Below, in pieces: positions 34,361 through 43,407 of a stretch of 64,000 bases of DNA. The DNA is from Autumnicola lenta (GTDB lineage Bacteria; Bacteroidota; Bacteroidia; Flavobacteriales; Flavobacteriaceae): NCBI RefSeq assembly GCF_031846515.1, contig NZ_JAVRHO010000015.1:33981-97980 (forward strand), read 5' to 3'. The notes beneath the pieces are model-generated. The model saw only the letters and a list, made by a program, of their open reading frames with translations, made no database searches and was not told the DNA's origin. Numbering within the stretch: position 1 is the stretch's first letter; each line of letters starts with the position of its first letter. The position numbers and the translations under genes are program-made.

Positions 34361-35344
34361 ATGCGCGAGGCCGCTTTTGTGAAGCAAAATAAGGATAAAT
34401 GGTTGAAGTTTGAAAGCCTCCTTAAAAATAAAAACAGCATCCCCCCGGAGGAATTATCCGGAATTTATGTAGAGGTTAGTGATGACTTAAGCTATGCACA
34501 AACTTTCTATCCCAACAGCAATACCACTACCTACCTCAATGGACTTGCATCTACAGCTCATCAAAAAGTTTACAGAAATAAAAAAGAATCCCGAAAACGG
34601 TTCGTAAGCTTTTTTACTGAAGAATTTCCGCTATTCTTTTACCAATACCAGAGGCAATTACTTCTCAGCTTTTTAATTTTTGCATTATTCTCTATTGTAG
34701 GCGCATTTTCTGCAGCTAGCGACGGCTCCTTCATTCGCGGCATTCTCGGCGATTCTTATGTTAATATGACCCTGGAAAACATCGCTAATAATGATCCAAT
34801 GGCGGTCTACAAAAATGCATCAGAAGTTGATATGTTCCTGGGAATCACCATTAATAATATTAGGGTAAGCCTTTTTGCTTTTACTCTCGGAATTCTTGCC
34901 GGTTTGGGCACAGCTTTTATTTTAATGCAAAATGCCGTGATGCTCGGTTCTTTTCAGTATTTTTTTTATGAACAGGGCCTGCTATGGGAATCAGCCAGGA
35001 CAATCTGGATTCATGGTACCATAGAAATTTCGGTAATTATAGTTGCGGGATGTGCTGGTCTGGTGGTAGGAAAAAGCATTTTGTTCCCTGGAACTTATTC
35101 CAGGCTCAGGTCGTTTATTTCCGGCGTAAAAGATGGATTAAAAATTGTCATTAGTACAATTCCTTTCTTTATAATTGCAGGTTTTCTGGAAGGATTTGTT
35201 ACCAGGATCACCCAGATGCCAGACTGGCTGGCAATAACAATTATTTCACTTTCTTTGGCTCTTATCGTTTTTTATTACGTCTTTTATCCAATTTATCTAC
35301 ATAATCAAAAATCAAAAAATGAATCCGGACTACATCAGGTTTAA
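34361..35344 (+). CDS. Stage II sporulation protein M (SpoIIM) family membrane protein
   Basis: A 327-residue membrane protein. The conserved start MREAAFVKQNKDKWLKFE fixes the ATG at 34361 rather than an upstream TTG. A soluble helical N-terminus (~90 residues) precedes about five TM segments with NNIRVSLFAFTLGILAGLGT and WIHGTIEISVIIVAG, both SpoIIM-family hallmarks. The organism does not sporulate as far as can be seen; in non-sporulating bacteria this family sits beside RDD, MoxR and DUF58 genes. It overlaps the next gene by 26 bases. Confidence 0.9.
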   Translation: MREAAFVKQNKDKWLKFESLLKNKNSIPPEELSGIYVEVSDDLSYAQTFYPNSNTTTYLNGLASTAHQKVYRNKKESRKRFVSFFTEEFPLFFYQYQRQLLLSFLIFALFSIVGAFSAASDGSFIRGILGDSYVNMTLENIANNDPMAVYKNASEVDMFLGITINNIRVSLFAFTLGILAGLGTAFILMQNAVMLGSFQYFFYEQGLLWESARTIWIHGTIEISVIIVAGCAGLVVGKSILFPGTYSRLRSFISGVKDGLKIVISTIPFFIIAGFLEGFVTRITQMPDWLAITIISLSLALIVFYYVFYPIYLHNQKSKNESGLHQV

Positions 35345-36176
35345 AAAACAAAGGGAACTTGGGGAGATCCTTAGCATCCTTTTTAAATTCCTTCGGGAAA
35401 ACTACAAGCTTCTTTTTAATGTCTTCGCAAAATTTGTTTCCCCGGCATTTGTGCTTCTTATAGCAGCAGTAAGCTATTATACGTATTCCACAATAGGAAG
35501 TCCCGTTTTTGCCACAGGAGTCTTTAGCGGTGGCGAATTTATTCTGTCGTTTATTCTTATGTTAATCGCTGTTCTTATATATACGGCTGCTTTAAACGGA
35601 GCAATATTTCATGTTATCAGTTCTTACATTAACAATAATGGAGATGTACAGGTTTCAGAAGTAGGGAAAGGATTAAAAGAAGATTTTGGGAAATTGCTTG
35701 GAATAACACTTATTTCCTGGGTTCTAATAGTGGCGGGAACTCTCCTGTTCATTATTCCCGGCGTTTATCTAACTGTTCCATTAACATTGAGTGCCGCTAT
35801 TCTTGTTTTTAGAAGAGGTAACATCATGGACAGCATCTCAGATTCTTTTCAATTAGTTAAAGATAACTGGTGGATGACCTTTTTCAGCCTTTTTGTTATT
35901 GGAATGCTAATATATTTAATAAGCTTTATCTTCCAAATTCCGTTATTGATTTACACCATCATTAAAACTTTTACGGTGATGCAGGAAGGTTCGGCGGCAG
36001 ACCTTTCGGGAATGTTTGACTGGGTTTACATCACCCTTTCCATAATTGCATCGCTTATTCAATATATGTTGTACGCAATTATGCCCCTGGGAATTTCCCT
36101 TATATATTTTCATCTGAATGAAAAACAAAACTTCACGGGAACATTTGAATCTATAGAAAACCTAGGAAGAAGATAA
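35319..36176 (+). CDS. Polytopic membrane protein of the SpoIIM-MoxR cluster
   Basis: A 285-residue membrane protein with about six TM segments and a cytoplasmic N-terminus (MNPDYIRFKKQRELGEILS). The layout, with GTLLFIIPGVYLTVPLTLSA and VFRRGNIMDSISDSFQLVKD, is reminiscent of DUF4013 or glycerophosphodiesterase-type membrane domains, but I cannot assign it firmly. It overlaps the SpoIIM gene and touches the DUF4129 gene by one base (TAATG). Function unknown; presumably a membrane component of the cluster. Confidence 0.8.
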   Translation: MNPDYIRFKKQRELGEILSILFKFLRENYKLLFNVFAKFVSPAFVLLIAAVSYYTYSTIGSPVFATGVFSGGEFILSFILMLIAVLIYTAALNGAIFHVISSYINNNGDVQVSEVGKGLKEDFGKLLGITLISWVLIVAGTLLFIIPGVYLTVPLTLSAAILVFRRGNIMDSISDSFQLVKDNWWMTFFSLFVIGMLIYLISFIFQIPLLIYTIIKTFTVMQEGSAADLSGMFDWVYITLSIIASLIQYMLYAIMPLGISLIYFHLNEKQNFTGTFESIENLGRR

Positions 36177-36940
36177 TGATCAGATTTATTTTAGCAATTT
36201 CACTCTGCTTTTTATGCTTCGGAAATGTTTTTCCACAAGCTGAAGGAACCACAGATTCTATTGCTGAAATAAGATATGATCGCAATGAAGACCTGAAACC
36301 GGCTACCTTCAATAAATCTGAAATTGAAGCCTATAAAAGCCTGGAAGAATTTGATTATCTGGATCTTGTAGAGAACGATTCGTGGTGGACGCGTTTTAAG
36401 CGGTTTATTAATTTGAAATACGAGCAGTTTACAGCTTGGTTGTTTGGGGATTATACACCCGGAGGCTTTCTTCAATTTATCATAACGATTTTCCCTTATG
36501 TTATCCTGGCAATTGTGCTCGGCTTCGTTTTCTGGCTCATTACACGGCTGGATCCTAAAAGTTCGCTACTTAGTACTCCGGTAGAACCTGAGGTTTTTCT
36601 AAGTGAAGAGGAAGAAATCATCCAGTCTAAGGATATAAGTCGATTAATTGAAGAAGCCATTGCCAACAAAGAATACCGGCTTGCCGTACGTTATTACTAC
36701 CTTCTAAACCTAAAGCGATTGGATGAGAACGGAATTATATCTTATCAGTTCCAGAAGACAAACCAGGATTATTCTGCTGAAATCCAGAAGGAAACTATAA
36801 AACATCAATTTCGGAAGATTACCAGGCTTTATGATTTTATCTGGTATGGTGATTTTAAAGTTTCAGAAACAGATTTTCGTTTAGCTGAAAGAGGTTTTAT
36901 TCAGATGAATTCAATATTAGAAAATTCAGCAAATGAATAA
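36176..36940 (+). CDS. DUF4129-type membrane protein
   Basis: A 254-residue protein with a signal peptide (CLCFGNVFPQA region) and an extracytoplasmic segment containing WWTRFKRFINLKYEQFTAW. One TM segment follows near residue 100 (FIITIFPYVILAIVLGFVFW), then a cytoplasmic DUF4129-like domain with AIANKEYRLAVRYYYLLNLK and FIWYGDFKVSETDF. In this cluster such proteins are usually linked to transglutaminase-like partners, absent here. It overlaps the DUF4350 gene by 8 bases. Confidence 0.82.
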   Translation: MIRFILAISLCFLCFGNVFPQAEGTTDSIAEIRYDRNEDLKPATFNKSEIEAYKSLEEFDYLDLVENDSWWTRFKRFINLKYEQFTAWLFGDYTPGGFLQFIITIFPYVILAIVLGFVFWLITRLDPKSSLLSTPVEPEVFLSEEEEIIQSKDISRLIEEAIANKEYRLAVRYYYLLNLKRLDENGIISYQFQKTNQDYSAEIQKETIKHQFRKITRLYDFIWYGDFKVSETDFRLAERGFIQMNSILENSANE

Positions 36941-38165
36941 AACATTTAAATTAACATTTGCTCTTTTCCTATTGCTGGTTCTCGCCCTTACCTGGCTGGA
37001 AGCTACAGAGCCGGAACCGGTGAACTGGTCTCCCAGCTACGTAGCCAAAGATAAGATTCCGCTGGGAAGCTTTGTTTTTTTCGAGAGCTGGAAAAAGAGT
37101 ACTTCTTCAGAAATTGAAGAAATAAAAATTCCACCTTACGAGTTTTTTATGCAGGACAGCCTTCCGCAAGGCACCTATTTTTTCCTGAACCACTATATCG
37201 CTTTTGACGATGACGAACTAAACAATCTTCTGGAATGGGTAGGAAAAGGAAATTCCGCGTTTATTTCGGCAGATTATCTTAGTATGAATCTTCTGGACAC
37301 GCTGGACCTGGGAATAAATGAATTTATAAGTAACAAAGATTTTACTTCCCGGCCAAAGTTTAATTTGGTGAACCCGGAGCTTAAGAGTGCAGAATCTTAT
37401 AAATTTGATCATGATATTGAAGCTATCTTCTTCAGTAAAATAGACACTGCGCGGCACACTGTTCTTGGCGTGGCAAATCTCGAAGAAGAAGAAGTTACTT
37501 CTAAAGAACAAAAAATAAATTTTATAAAAGCTCCCTTCGGAAATGGCCAATTTCTGCTGCATACCAGTCCTCAGGCCTTCAGCAATTACTTTTTACTTTC
37601 TGAAAACAACCACGAGTATGCAGAAAAAGTTCTGGCATATATAGACGATAATGGGCAAATTTTATGGGACGGTTACTATAAATCCGGCAAGACGTTTTAC
37701 TCATCACCGCTTTACATTCTTCTTAACCGAAGAAGTTTAAAATGGGCTTATTATTTTGTGATTATTGCGGGTGTCCTTTTTATAATCTTTGAAGGCAAAA
37801 GAAAACAACGTCCAATTCCTGTAGTGAATCCGCAAAAAAATCAAACGTACGAATACACTCAGACCATTGCAGATTTGTACCTTGAACAGAAGCAGTATAA
37901 AGAACTTGCCACAAAAAAAATTGAATTGTTCCTTGAGTATATCAGGCTTCATTATCGTATTCCTACACAGGAAATAAATGAACAATTTTACCTGGATTTA
38001 TCTTCACGGGCAGGAAAAACGCCTGAAGAAGCGAAGGAGTTATTTAATAGAATCAATCAAATTAAAAGCAGGGCGCAGATTTCTAAAGAAGAATTTTTAG
38101 TATTAAGCCGGGCGATTAATGAGTTTAAAGACATAAAAGATGGAAAGCGAAGAAATACAACCTAA
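36933..38165 (+). CDS. DUF4350-type membrane protein
   Basis: A 410-residue protein: N-terminal TM anchor (TFALFLLLVLALTWLEA), a large extracytoplasmic region with SYVAKDKIPLGSFVFFESW and LLEWVGKGNSAFISADYLS (the DUF4350 GATase-like fold), then a second TM segment near residue 275 (WAYYFVIIAGVLFIIFEGK). A basic cytoplasmic helical tail follows. It overlaps the MoxR gene by 26 bases. Its function is unknown; the extracytoplasmic domain may sense or bind an envelope ligand. Confidence 0.82.
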   Translation: MNKTFKLTFALFLLLVLALTWLEATEPEPVNWSPSYVAKDKIPLGSFVFFESWKKSTSSEIEEIKIPPYEFFMQDSLPQGTYFFLNHYIAFDDDELNNLLEWVGKGNSAFISADYLSMNLLDTLDLGINEFISNKDFTSRPKFNLVNPELKSAESYKFDHDIEAIFFSKIDTARHTVLGVANLEEEEVTSKEQKINFIKAPFGNGQFLLHTSPQAFSNYFLLSENNHEYAEKVLAYIDDNGQILWDGYYKSGKTFYSSPLYILLNRRSLKWAYYFVIIAGVLFIIFEGKRKQRPIPVVNPQKNQTYEYTQTIADLYLEQKQYKELATKKIELFLEYIRLHYRIPTQEINEQFYLDLSSRAGKTPEEAKELFNRINQIKSRAQISKEEFLVLSRAINEFKDIKDGKRRNTT

Positions 38166-39156
38166 TGAAGGTGAACAAAGAGAAGAGCTGAATTTCGATA
38201 ATCGGGTTCCTCTGGAGGATCTCAAAAATTCTGTTGAAAAGCTGAAAGAGCAGCTGGCAAAAGTAATTGTTGGCCAGGACGAATTTGTAGAGCTTCTTAT
38301 CGTGGGTCTCCTTGCCAATGGTCATGTGCTTATAGAAGGAGTTCCGGGAGTGGCAAAAACAGTTACGGCCAAGCTTTTTGCAAAAAGTCTCGAAACCGGA
38401 TTTAGCCGAATTCAATTTACTCCAGATCTTATGCCCAGTGACGTATTGGGAACTTCTGTGCTCAACATGAAATCTTCGGAGTTTGAATTTAAGCCGGGCC
38501 CAATTTTCTCCAATGTTGTTCTTATTGATGAAATTAACCGTGCTCCCGCAAAAACTCAGGCTGCACTTTTTGAAGTCATGGAAGAACGGCAAATCACGAT
38601 AGACGGTAAACAATACAACATGGAAGCCCCTTTTATGGTTCTTGCCACACAAAATCCTATCGAGCAGGAAGGAACCTATGCCCTTCCCGAAGCGCAACTG
38701 GACAGGTTTTTATTTAAAATTGATGTGGGATATCCTTCTACAGAAGATGAAGTTAAAATTCTTCAATCCCACCACGAGCGTAAAGGCAAACTTCCTGAAG
38801 CTAATATAGAAGCGGTGCTTCATCCTGATAAGTTGCTTACACTTAAGGAGCAAATTCATGAGATTTTGGTTGAAGAAAAGTTACTGAATTACATAGCCCA
38901 GCTCGTCGGGAAAACACGCCAGCATCCTCATCTATACCTCGGCGCTTCTCCCAGGGCTTCTATTGCGGTGATGAATGCCTCCAAAGCTTTTGCCGCTATT
39001 AACGGGAGGGATTTTGTTATTCCTGAAGATATTAAACGCGCCCTGAATCCTGTTTTAGGACATAGAATTATTCTTTCTCCAGATCGTGAAATGGAAGGAA
39101 TGACGACTAAAAATGTCCTTGAAATGATTACACAATCTGTTGAAATACCACGATAG
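38140..39156 (+). CDS. MoxR-family AAA+ ATPase
   Basis: A 338-residue ATPase: Walker A IEGVPGVAKT near residues 65-74, Walker B VVLIDEINRAP near 127-137, and an ATQNPIEQEGTYALPEAQLD sensor/arm region typical of MoxR. The C-terminal lid contains LGASPRASIAVMNASKAFA. MoxR ATPases act as chaperones that activate VWA/DUF58 partners; the DUF58 gene follows with no gap. It is cytoplasmic and is the likely motor of this cluster. Confidence 0.95.
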   Translation: MESEEIQPNEGEQREELNFDNRVPLEDLKNSVEKLKEQLAKVIVGQDEFVELLIVGLLANGHVLIEGVPGVAKTVTAKLFAKSLETGFSRIQFTPDLMPSDVLGTSVLNMKSSEFEFKPGPIFSNVVLIDEINRAPAKTQAALFEVMEERQITIDGKQYNMEAPFMVLATQNPIEQEGTYALPEAQLDRFLFKIDVGYPSTEDEVKILQSHHERKGKLPEANIEAVLHPDKLLTLKEQIHEILVEEKLLNYIAQLVGKTRQHPHLYLGASPRASIAVMNASKAFAAINGRDFVIPEDIKRALNPVLGHRIILSPDREMEGMTTKNVLEMITQSVEIPR

Positions 39157-40488
39157 GTGATAAAATTCTTCAAATCTTTATATTTTACACAACGGGTTTT
39201 TGTGGCGCTTTTCACAATTGCCGTGATCTTCCTGTTTTCGTATTGGTTTGAAGTTCTCTATACAGTCGCCTGGCTTTCTGTGGTTGTGTTTTTGCTCTTC
39301 GTACTGCTGGATATAGTAACCCTTTTTAAGAATACCGGACTTACCGCAACGAGAATTCTCCCCGAAAAATTCTCGAATTCCGATGAAAATCCGGTAAAAG
39401 TGGAAATCCGGAACAAATACAATTTCCAAATTCAGTGCGAAGTAATAGATGAACTTCCGGTACAATTTCAGAAAAGGGATTTCCTTAAAATTTTTACTAT
39501 TCCTGCAAAGGGAAAACACACATTCGAATACTTGGTGCGACCCGTTCATCGCGGGGAATACTTCTTCGGAAAATTAAACCTTTACGCCACTACCAAATTA
39601 AGGCTTGCCAAAAAGCGGCAGGTATTTGATGAAGATCAGATGGTAAAGGTTTACCCTTCTTTTATTCAGATGAAAAAATTGGATTTTCTGGCTATGGATA
39701 ATAAGATTTCCCAACCCGGCCTTAAGAAAATCCGAAGGATTGGCCACACTATGGAGTTTGAACAAATCAAAGAATACGTAACGGGTGATGATGTACGCAC
39801 AATAAACTGGAAAGCTACAGCGAAGCAGGGGAATTTAATGGTCAACCAGTTTCAGGATCAAAAAGCACAGCCTGTTTATTCCGTTATAGATACCGGCCGC
39901 GTCATGAAAATGCCATTTAACGGACTCAGTTTACTAGACTATTCCATCAACAGCGCCCTCGCATTTTCGAATGTTGCACTTAAGAAAAAGGACAAAGTAG
40001 GCTTCCTGAGTTTTTCCAATGAACTCGAATACCTTCTAGGTGCCAGTTCAAAATTCACCCAGCTCAACCGTATTCTGGAAACATTGTACAACGTAAAAAC
40101 CGGGTTTCGTGATCCCGATTATAGTCTGCTCTATGCCCATATTAAAAAACAAATTAATCAACGTAGCCTGTTAATGCTTTACACTAATTTTGAACATCCT
40201 TCAGGGCTCAAACGTCAGCTTCCGTACCTAAAAGCGCTGGCAAGAAAGCACGTTCTGGTTGTGATTTTCTTTGAAAATACCGAAGTGCAAAAACTTATAG
40301 AAACAGATGCCGATTCTGTTGCTTCCAGTGCACATCAGACCATAGCAGAGCAGTTTTCTTATGATAAAATTAAAATGGCTAAGGAACTACAGCGCAACGG
40401 GATCCAAACCATTCTTACCAAACCCGAAGATCTTAGCATCAACACCATCAATAAATACCTGGAAATTAAAGCCAGGGGAATTTTATAA
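39157..40488 (+). CDS. DUF58 (VWA-like) protein
   Basis: A 443-residue protein with two N-terminal TM segments (residues ~9-55), a beta-rich middle and the DUF58 hallmark GHTMEFEQIKEYVTGDDVRT followed by INWKATAKQGNLMVNQFQ. A VWA-like part follows (VYSVIDTGRVMKM, where a MIDAS-type metal site would lie; here the usual DxSxS is DTGR). It starts at GTG 39157, directly after the MoxR stop. Probable substrate or partner of the MoxR ATPase at the inner membrane. Confidence 0.93.
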   Translation: MIKFFKSLYFTQRVFVALFTIAVIFLFSYWFEVLYTVAWLSVVVFLLFVLLDIVTLFKNTGLTATRILPEKFSNSDENPVKVEIRNKYNFQIQCEVIDELPVQFQKRDFLKIFTIPAKGKHTFEYLVRPVHRGEYFFGKLNLYATTKLRLAKKRQVFDEDQMVKVYPSFIQMKKLDFLAMDNKISQPGLKKIRRIGHTMEFEQIKEYVTGDDVRTINWKATAKQGNLMVNQFQDQKAQPVYSVIDTGRVMKMPFNGLSLLDYSINSALAFSNVALKKKDKVGFLSFSNELEYLLGASSKFTQLNRILETLYNVKTGFRDPDYSLLYAHIKKQINQRSLLMLYTNFEHPSGLKRQLPYLKALARKHVLVVIFFENTEVQKLIETDADSVASSAHQTIAEQFSYDKIKMAKELQRNGIQTILTKPEDLSINTINKYLEIKARGIL

Positions 40489-40536
40489 AAAATACAACTC
40501 AGGATTATAATTCTACGGTTCAGCAAAACTTTTTAG

Positions 40537-40571
40537 TTGTTAAATATACTTCAGGATATATTTGAAGTATA
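40537..40571 (+). promoter_or_regulatory. Promoter plus 9-bp inverted repeat upstream of a DUF2141 gene
   Basis: TTG at 40537-40539, a 17-base spacer, TATATTTG at 40557-40564: a full flavobacterial consensus. A perfect inverted repeat TATACTTCA (40545-40553) / TGAAGTATA (40563-40571) with a 9-base spacer overlaps the -7 box and looks like an operator. Confidence 0.55.
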
Positions 40572-40589
40572 ATTTTAAAACCAACAACT

Positions 40590-41012
40590 ATGAAAATTTT
40601 AGCAGTATTAGCAAGCATCCTGTTCTTCAATTTCGCAACCGCTCAGGAAAATCAAGAAGAAAAAGGGAGCATCACAGCAATTGTAACCAACGCCACTAGT
40701 GATGAAGGAGAAGTTCTCTTCGGTTTATATTCCGAAGATACTTTTATGAAAACCGAGCCAGAATTTAGAGCTTTAAGTGAAGTGAAAAATGGTGTGGCCA
40801 AAGCTATCTTTACGGATATCCCGGAAGGAACGTATGCCATCATCGCCCTCCATGATAAAAATGGTAACAAAAGAATGGACTTTGACAGTAACGGAATGCC
40901 GATGGAAAATTATGGAACTTCAGGAAATGGAATGTCATACGGGCCACCTAATTGGGAGGATTCTCAATTTAAATTCGATAAAGAATCCCGCGAAATTGAA
41001 ATAAGATTTTAA
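40590..41012 (+). CDS. DUF2141 family exported protein
   Basis: A 140-residue DUF2141 protein with signal peptide (MKILAVLASILFFNFATAQ). Family motifs: SITAIVTNATSDEGEVLFGLYS, AKAIFTDIPEGTYAIIALHD, KNGNKRMDFDSNGMPMENYG and GPPNWEDSQFKF. It is about 35-40% similar by eye to the DUF2141 protein at 25082, but stands alone with its own promoter and operator-like repeat. Function unknown, periplasmic or surface. Confidence 0.9.
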   Translation: MKILAVLASILFFNFATAQENQEEKGSITAIVTNATSDEGEVLFGLYSEDTFMKTEPEFRALSEVKNGVAKAIFTDIPEGTYAIIALHDKNGNKRMDFDSNGMPMENYGTSGNGMSYGPPNWEDSQFKFDKESREIEIRF

Positions 41013-41081
41013 TCATCCAATTAAGAAGTACCAGTAAAGGGTAGTATAAGCAACAGCTTAAATAAAGAGCCCGCCGATTTA

Positions 41082-41114
41082 TTGATAATACTATAGAAAA
41101 AACCAATACCTTTG
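41082..41114 (+). promoter_or_regulatory. Candidate promoter of the oxyR-like gene
   Basis: TTG at 41082-41084, a 22-base spacer and TACCTTTG at 41107-41114, an exact TAnnTTTG match 23 bases before the ATG at 41138. Confidence 0.6.
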
Positions 41115-41137
41115 TAGCATAATCAATTTTGCTATTT

Positions 41138-42079
41138 ATGACAATCACACAGCTACATTACGTTCTGGCTGTAGCAGAACATAAAAATTTCACAAAAGCT
41201 GCCCAAAAGGTATTTGTTACACAGCCTACGCTGAGTATGCAAATTCAGAAACTGGAAGAAGAGTTGGACATCCAAATTTTTGATCGGAGCAAGAAGCCTA
41301 TTCAGCTTACCGAGACAGGTCAAAAAATTGTTCACCAGGCGCGGAATATTGTGAATGAAAGCGACAGGATAAAGGATATTGTAGACCAGCAAAAAGGTTA
41401 TGTAGGAGGTATTTTTAAATTGGGAATAATCCCGACAGTAATGCCTACGCTCCTACCGCTTTTTATTACCAATTTTATTAAAAAATACCCCAAGGTAAAA
41501 CTAAAAATTGAGGAGCTAAATACCGATGCTATTATCGAAAAATTGAAGGAAGGTCACCTGGATGCAGCTATTGCGGCTACACCTCTGGAGCAGGAAGGTA
41601 TTAAGGAAAATCCACTTTATTACGAACCTTTTGTTGGATATATTCCGCCTTCACACCGCCTGAATAAAAAGGAAAAAATTGCTGTAAGTGATCTCGATCT
41701 GGATGATATACTCCTACTTCAGGATGGCCATTGCTTTAAAGATGGAATTATTAATCTTTGCAAAGTAACCCGTGGTACCAACGATGATCATTTTCAACTG
41801 GAAAGTGGAAGTTTCGAAACATTAATAAGCCTCGCAAACGAGGGACTGGGAATGACACTACTCCCCTATCTCCACACCCTCGAACTCAAAGAATCAGAAA
41901 AACAGCATTTAAAAATGTTTGAAGATCCTGTACCTGCCCGGGAAGTGAGCCTTATTTACAATCGCAGCGAATTAAAAATGCAGATAATTGAGGCTATGCG
42001 CAGCACCATTGCCGGCGTTATAAAAGGAGCAATAGCCTATCAAAACGTACAGATTATAAGTCCAATAAATAAAAAGTGA
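41138..42079 (+). CDS. LysR-family regulator, OxyR-like
   Basis: A 313-residue LysR regulator. The N-terminal winged helix (ITQLHYVLAVAEHKNFTKAA, FVTQPTLSMQIQKLEEEL) is followed by a ligand domain that carries two cysteines: Cys202 in DGHCFKDGIINLC and a second in the same stretch. CxxxxxxxC near this place is the OxyR redox pair (here HCFKD and NLCKVTRG), so hydrogen peroxide sensing is likely. The ATG at 41138 is preferred over an upstream TTG. No catalase or peroxidase gene is adjacent, which is common in this group. Confidence 0.85.
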   Translation: MTITQLHYVLAVAEHKNFTKAAQKVFVTQPTLSMQIQKLEEELDIQIFDRSKKPIQLTETGQKIVHQARNIVNESDRIKDIVDQQKGYVGGIFKLGIIPTVMPTLLPLFITNFIKKYPKVKLKIEELNTDAIIEKLKEGHLDAAIAATPLEQEGIKENPLYYEPFVGYIPPSHRLNKKEKIAVSDLDLDDILLLQDGHCFKDGIINLCKVTRGTNDDHFQLESGSFETLISLANEGLGMTLLPYLHTLELKESEKQHLKMFEDPVPAREVSLIYNRSELKMQIIEAMRSTIAGVIKGAIAYQNVQIISPINKK

Positions 42080-42250
42080 AATAGTTGCTCTTCTGAAAAC
42101 CTAAACCTAATTTTTATTATCTTGAATGGAGTCAAAAAGACAAACCAACTCCTCAACTGCGCTCGGTCTGACAACTTTGCTATAAATATTGTTGTTGGAG
42201 ATTTACCAGAAGCATAAATAGTAAATCGAAACTGAAGTAAGACAGTAAAA

Positions 42251-42278
42251 GAAAAAGCGGCTCGAAGGCCGCTTTTTT
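42251..42278. terminator. Bidirectional terminator between oxyR-like gene and the small gene at 42279
   Basis: AAAAAGCGGC and GGCCGCTTTTTT form a perfect 9-bp stem around a short loop with A and T runs on both sides. It lies directly at the stop of the leftward 65-residue gene. Confidence 0.85.
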
Positions 42279-42476
42279 CTATGGATTTAAATAAATTAAA
42301 CAACTATTTAATTCGGGGTTCTGCCGGGTTAAAGAAATAATCCAGATTTTTAGTTCCTCAATTTCATGAGGCAGCAATCTGTCCATTGCTTTATTGACTT
42401 CCTTACAGAACAGCGTAGCATCAAAACTCACTTTGTCAAGTACTGTTTTGGTGTATTCAAACATCGCTCTCGCCAT
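42279..42476 (-). CDS. Small conserved protein of unknown function (65 residues)
   Basis: A 65-residue soluble protein, mostly helical by composition: MARAMFEYTKTVLDKVSFD, LFCKEVNKAMDRLLPHEIEE, LKIWIISLTRQNPELNSCLI. I recall very similar small proteins in other flavobacteria, which supports a real gene, as does the terminator placed exactly at its stop. No signal peptide or TM. Function unknown; it could be a small regulatory or chaperone-like protein. Confidence 0.78.
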   Translation of the reverse strand: MARAMFEYTKTVLDKVSFDATLFCKEVNKAMDRLLPHEIEELKIWIISLTRQNPELNSCLIYLNP

Positions 42477-42606
42477 AATTTGATACCTGGTTTAGTTAGA
42501 AAAAATGATTAAAAAAAGGTAGAATTGTTTCTATAGGCTTAGATTAATACTTTCTAAATATAGGTAATTTATTTTAAATTACGATGTACGAAAACGATTT
42601 AGTTCG

Positions 42607-43407
42607 TTAGAACCTTCTATCCCCACCAATCACATCTCCCAAGCCACCTAAAATACTACCTTCTCCTTTATCCTTGCCTCCACCCTGCGGTGCCGCCTGA
42701 AGAACTCTGTTTGCCAGTCGGCTAAAAGGCAAAGACTGGATATAAACCGTCCCGGGTCCAGTGAGCGTAGCAAAGAACAAACCTTCGCCACCAAAAAAGG
42801 TGTTCTTTATACCACCAACGAATTCGATATCATAATCAATATCCTGTGTAAAGCCAATTATACAACCAGTATCCACTTTTAATTTCTCACCAGGTTGTAA
42901 TTCCTTTCTTGCCATAGTTCCGCCTGCATGAACAAATGCCATACCATCTCCCTCTACTTTTTGCATAATAAAACCTTCCCCTCCAAAAAAACCACGACCA
43001 AACTTTTTACTGAACTCAATTCCAATGGAAACGCCTTTTGCAGCACATAAGAAAGCATCTTTTTGACAAATAAACTTCCCGTTAAACTTTGTAAGATCTA
43101 TGGATATGATCTTTCCCGGATAGGGAGATGCAAAACTTATTTTTTTCTTTCCCTGTACCTCATTCGAGAAGATGGTCATAAAAAGACTTTCACCGGTTAG
43201 AAGCCTCTTTCCTGCTCCCAGCACTTTCCCCAGAAAACCTTCATCCTTGGCAGAACCATCGCCAAAAATGGTATTCATCTGGATGCCGTTGTCCATCATC
43301 ATAAAATTTCCGGCTTCAGCAATTACCGCCTCCTGTGGATCCAGCTCCAGCTCTACGTACTGCATTTCCTCTCCAAAAATCTGGTAATCTATTTCATGTG
43401 CGTTCAT
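42607..43407 (-). CDS. TIGR00266 (AIM24-like) protein
   Basis: A 266-residue TIGR00266 family protein: MNAHEIDYQIFGEEMQYVEL, EAGNFMMMDNGIQMN, GGEGFIMQKVEGDGMAFVHAG and KNTFFGGEGLFFATLTGPG, ending in a Gly-rich, low-complexity tail. The AIM24 fold is a tryptophan-attenuation-protein-like beta structure; function in bacteria is not known. Single leftward gene. Confidence 0.92.
   Translation of the reverse strand: MNAHEIDYQIFGEEMQYVELELDPQEAVIAEAGNFMMMDNGIQMNTIFGDGSAKDEGFLGKVLGAGKRLLTGESLFMTIFSNEVQGKKKISFASPYPGKIISIDLTKFNGKFICQKDAFLCAAKGVSIGIEFSKKFGRGFFGGEGFIMQKVEGDGMAFVHAGGTMARKELQPGEKLKVDTGCIIGFTQDIDYDIEFVGGIKNTFFGGEGLFFATLTGPGTVYIQSLPFSRLANRVLQAAPQGGGKDKGEGSILGGLGDVIGGDRRF

Noticed and set aside
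34361..35344. Sporulation function for the SpoIIM homologue
   Set aside because: No other sporulation gene is present, and the family is common in non-sporulating bacteria beside MoxR/DUF58 genes.
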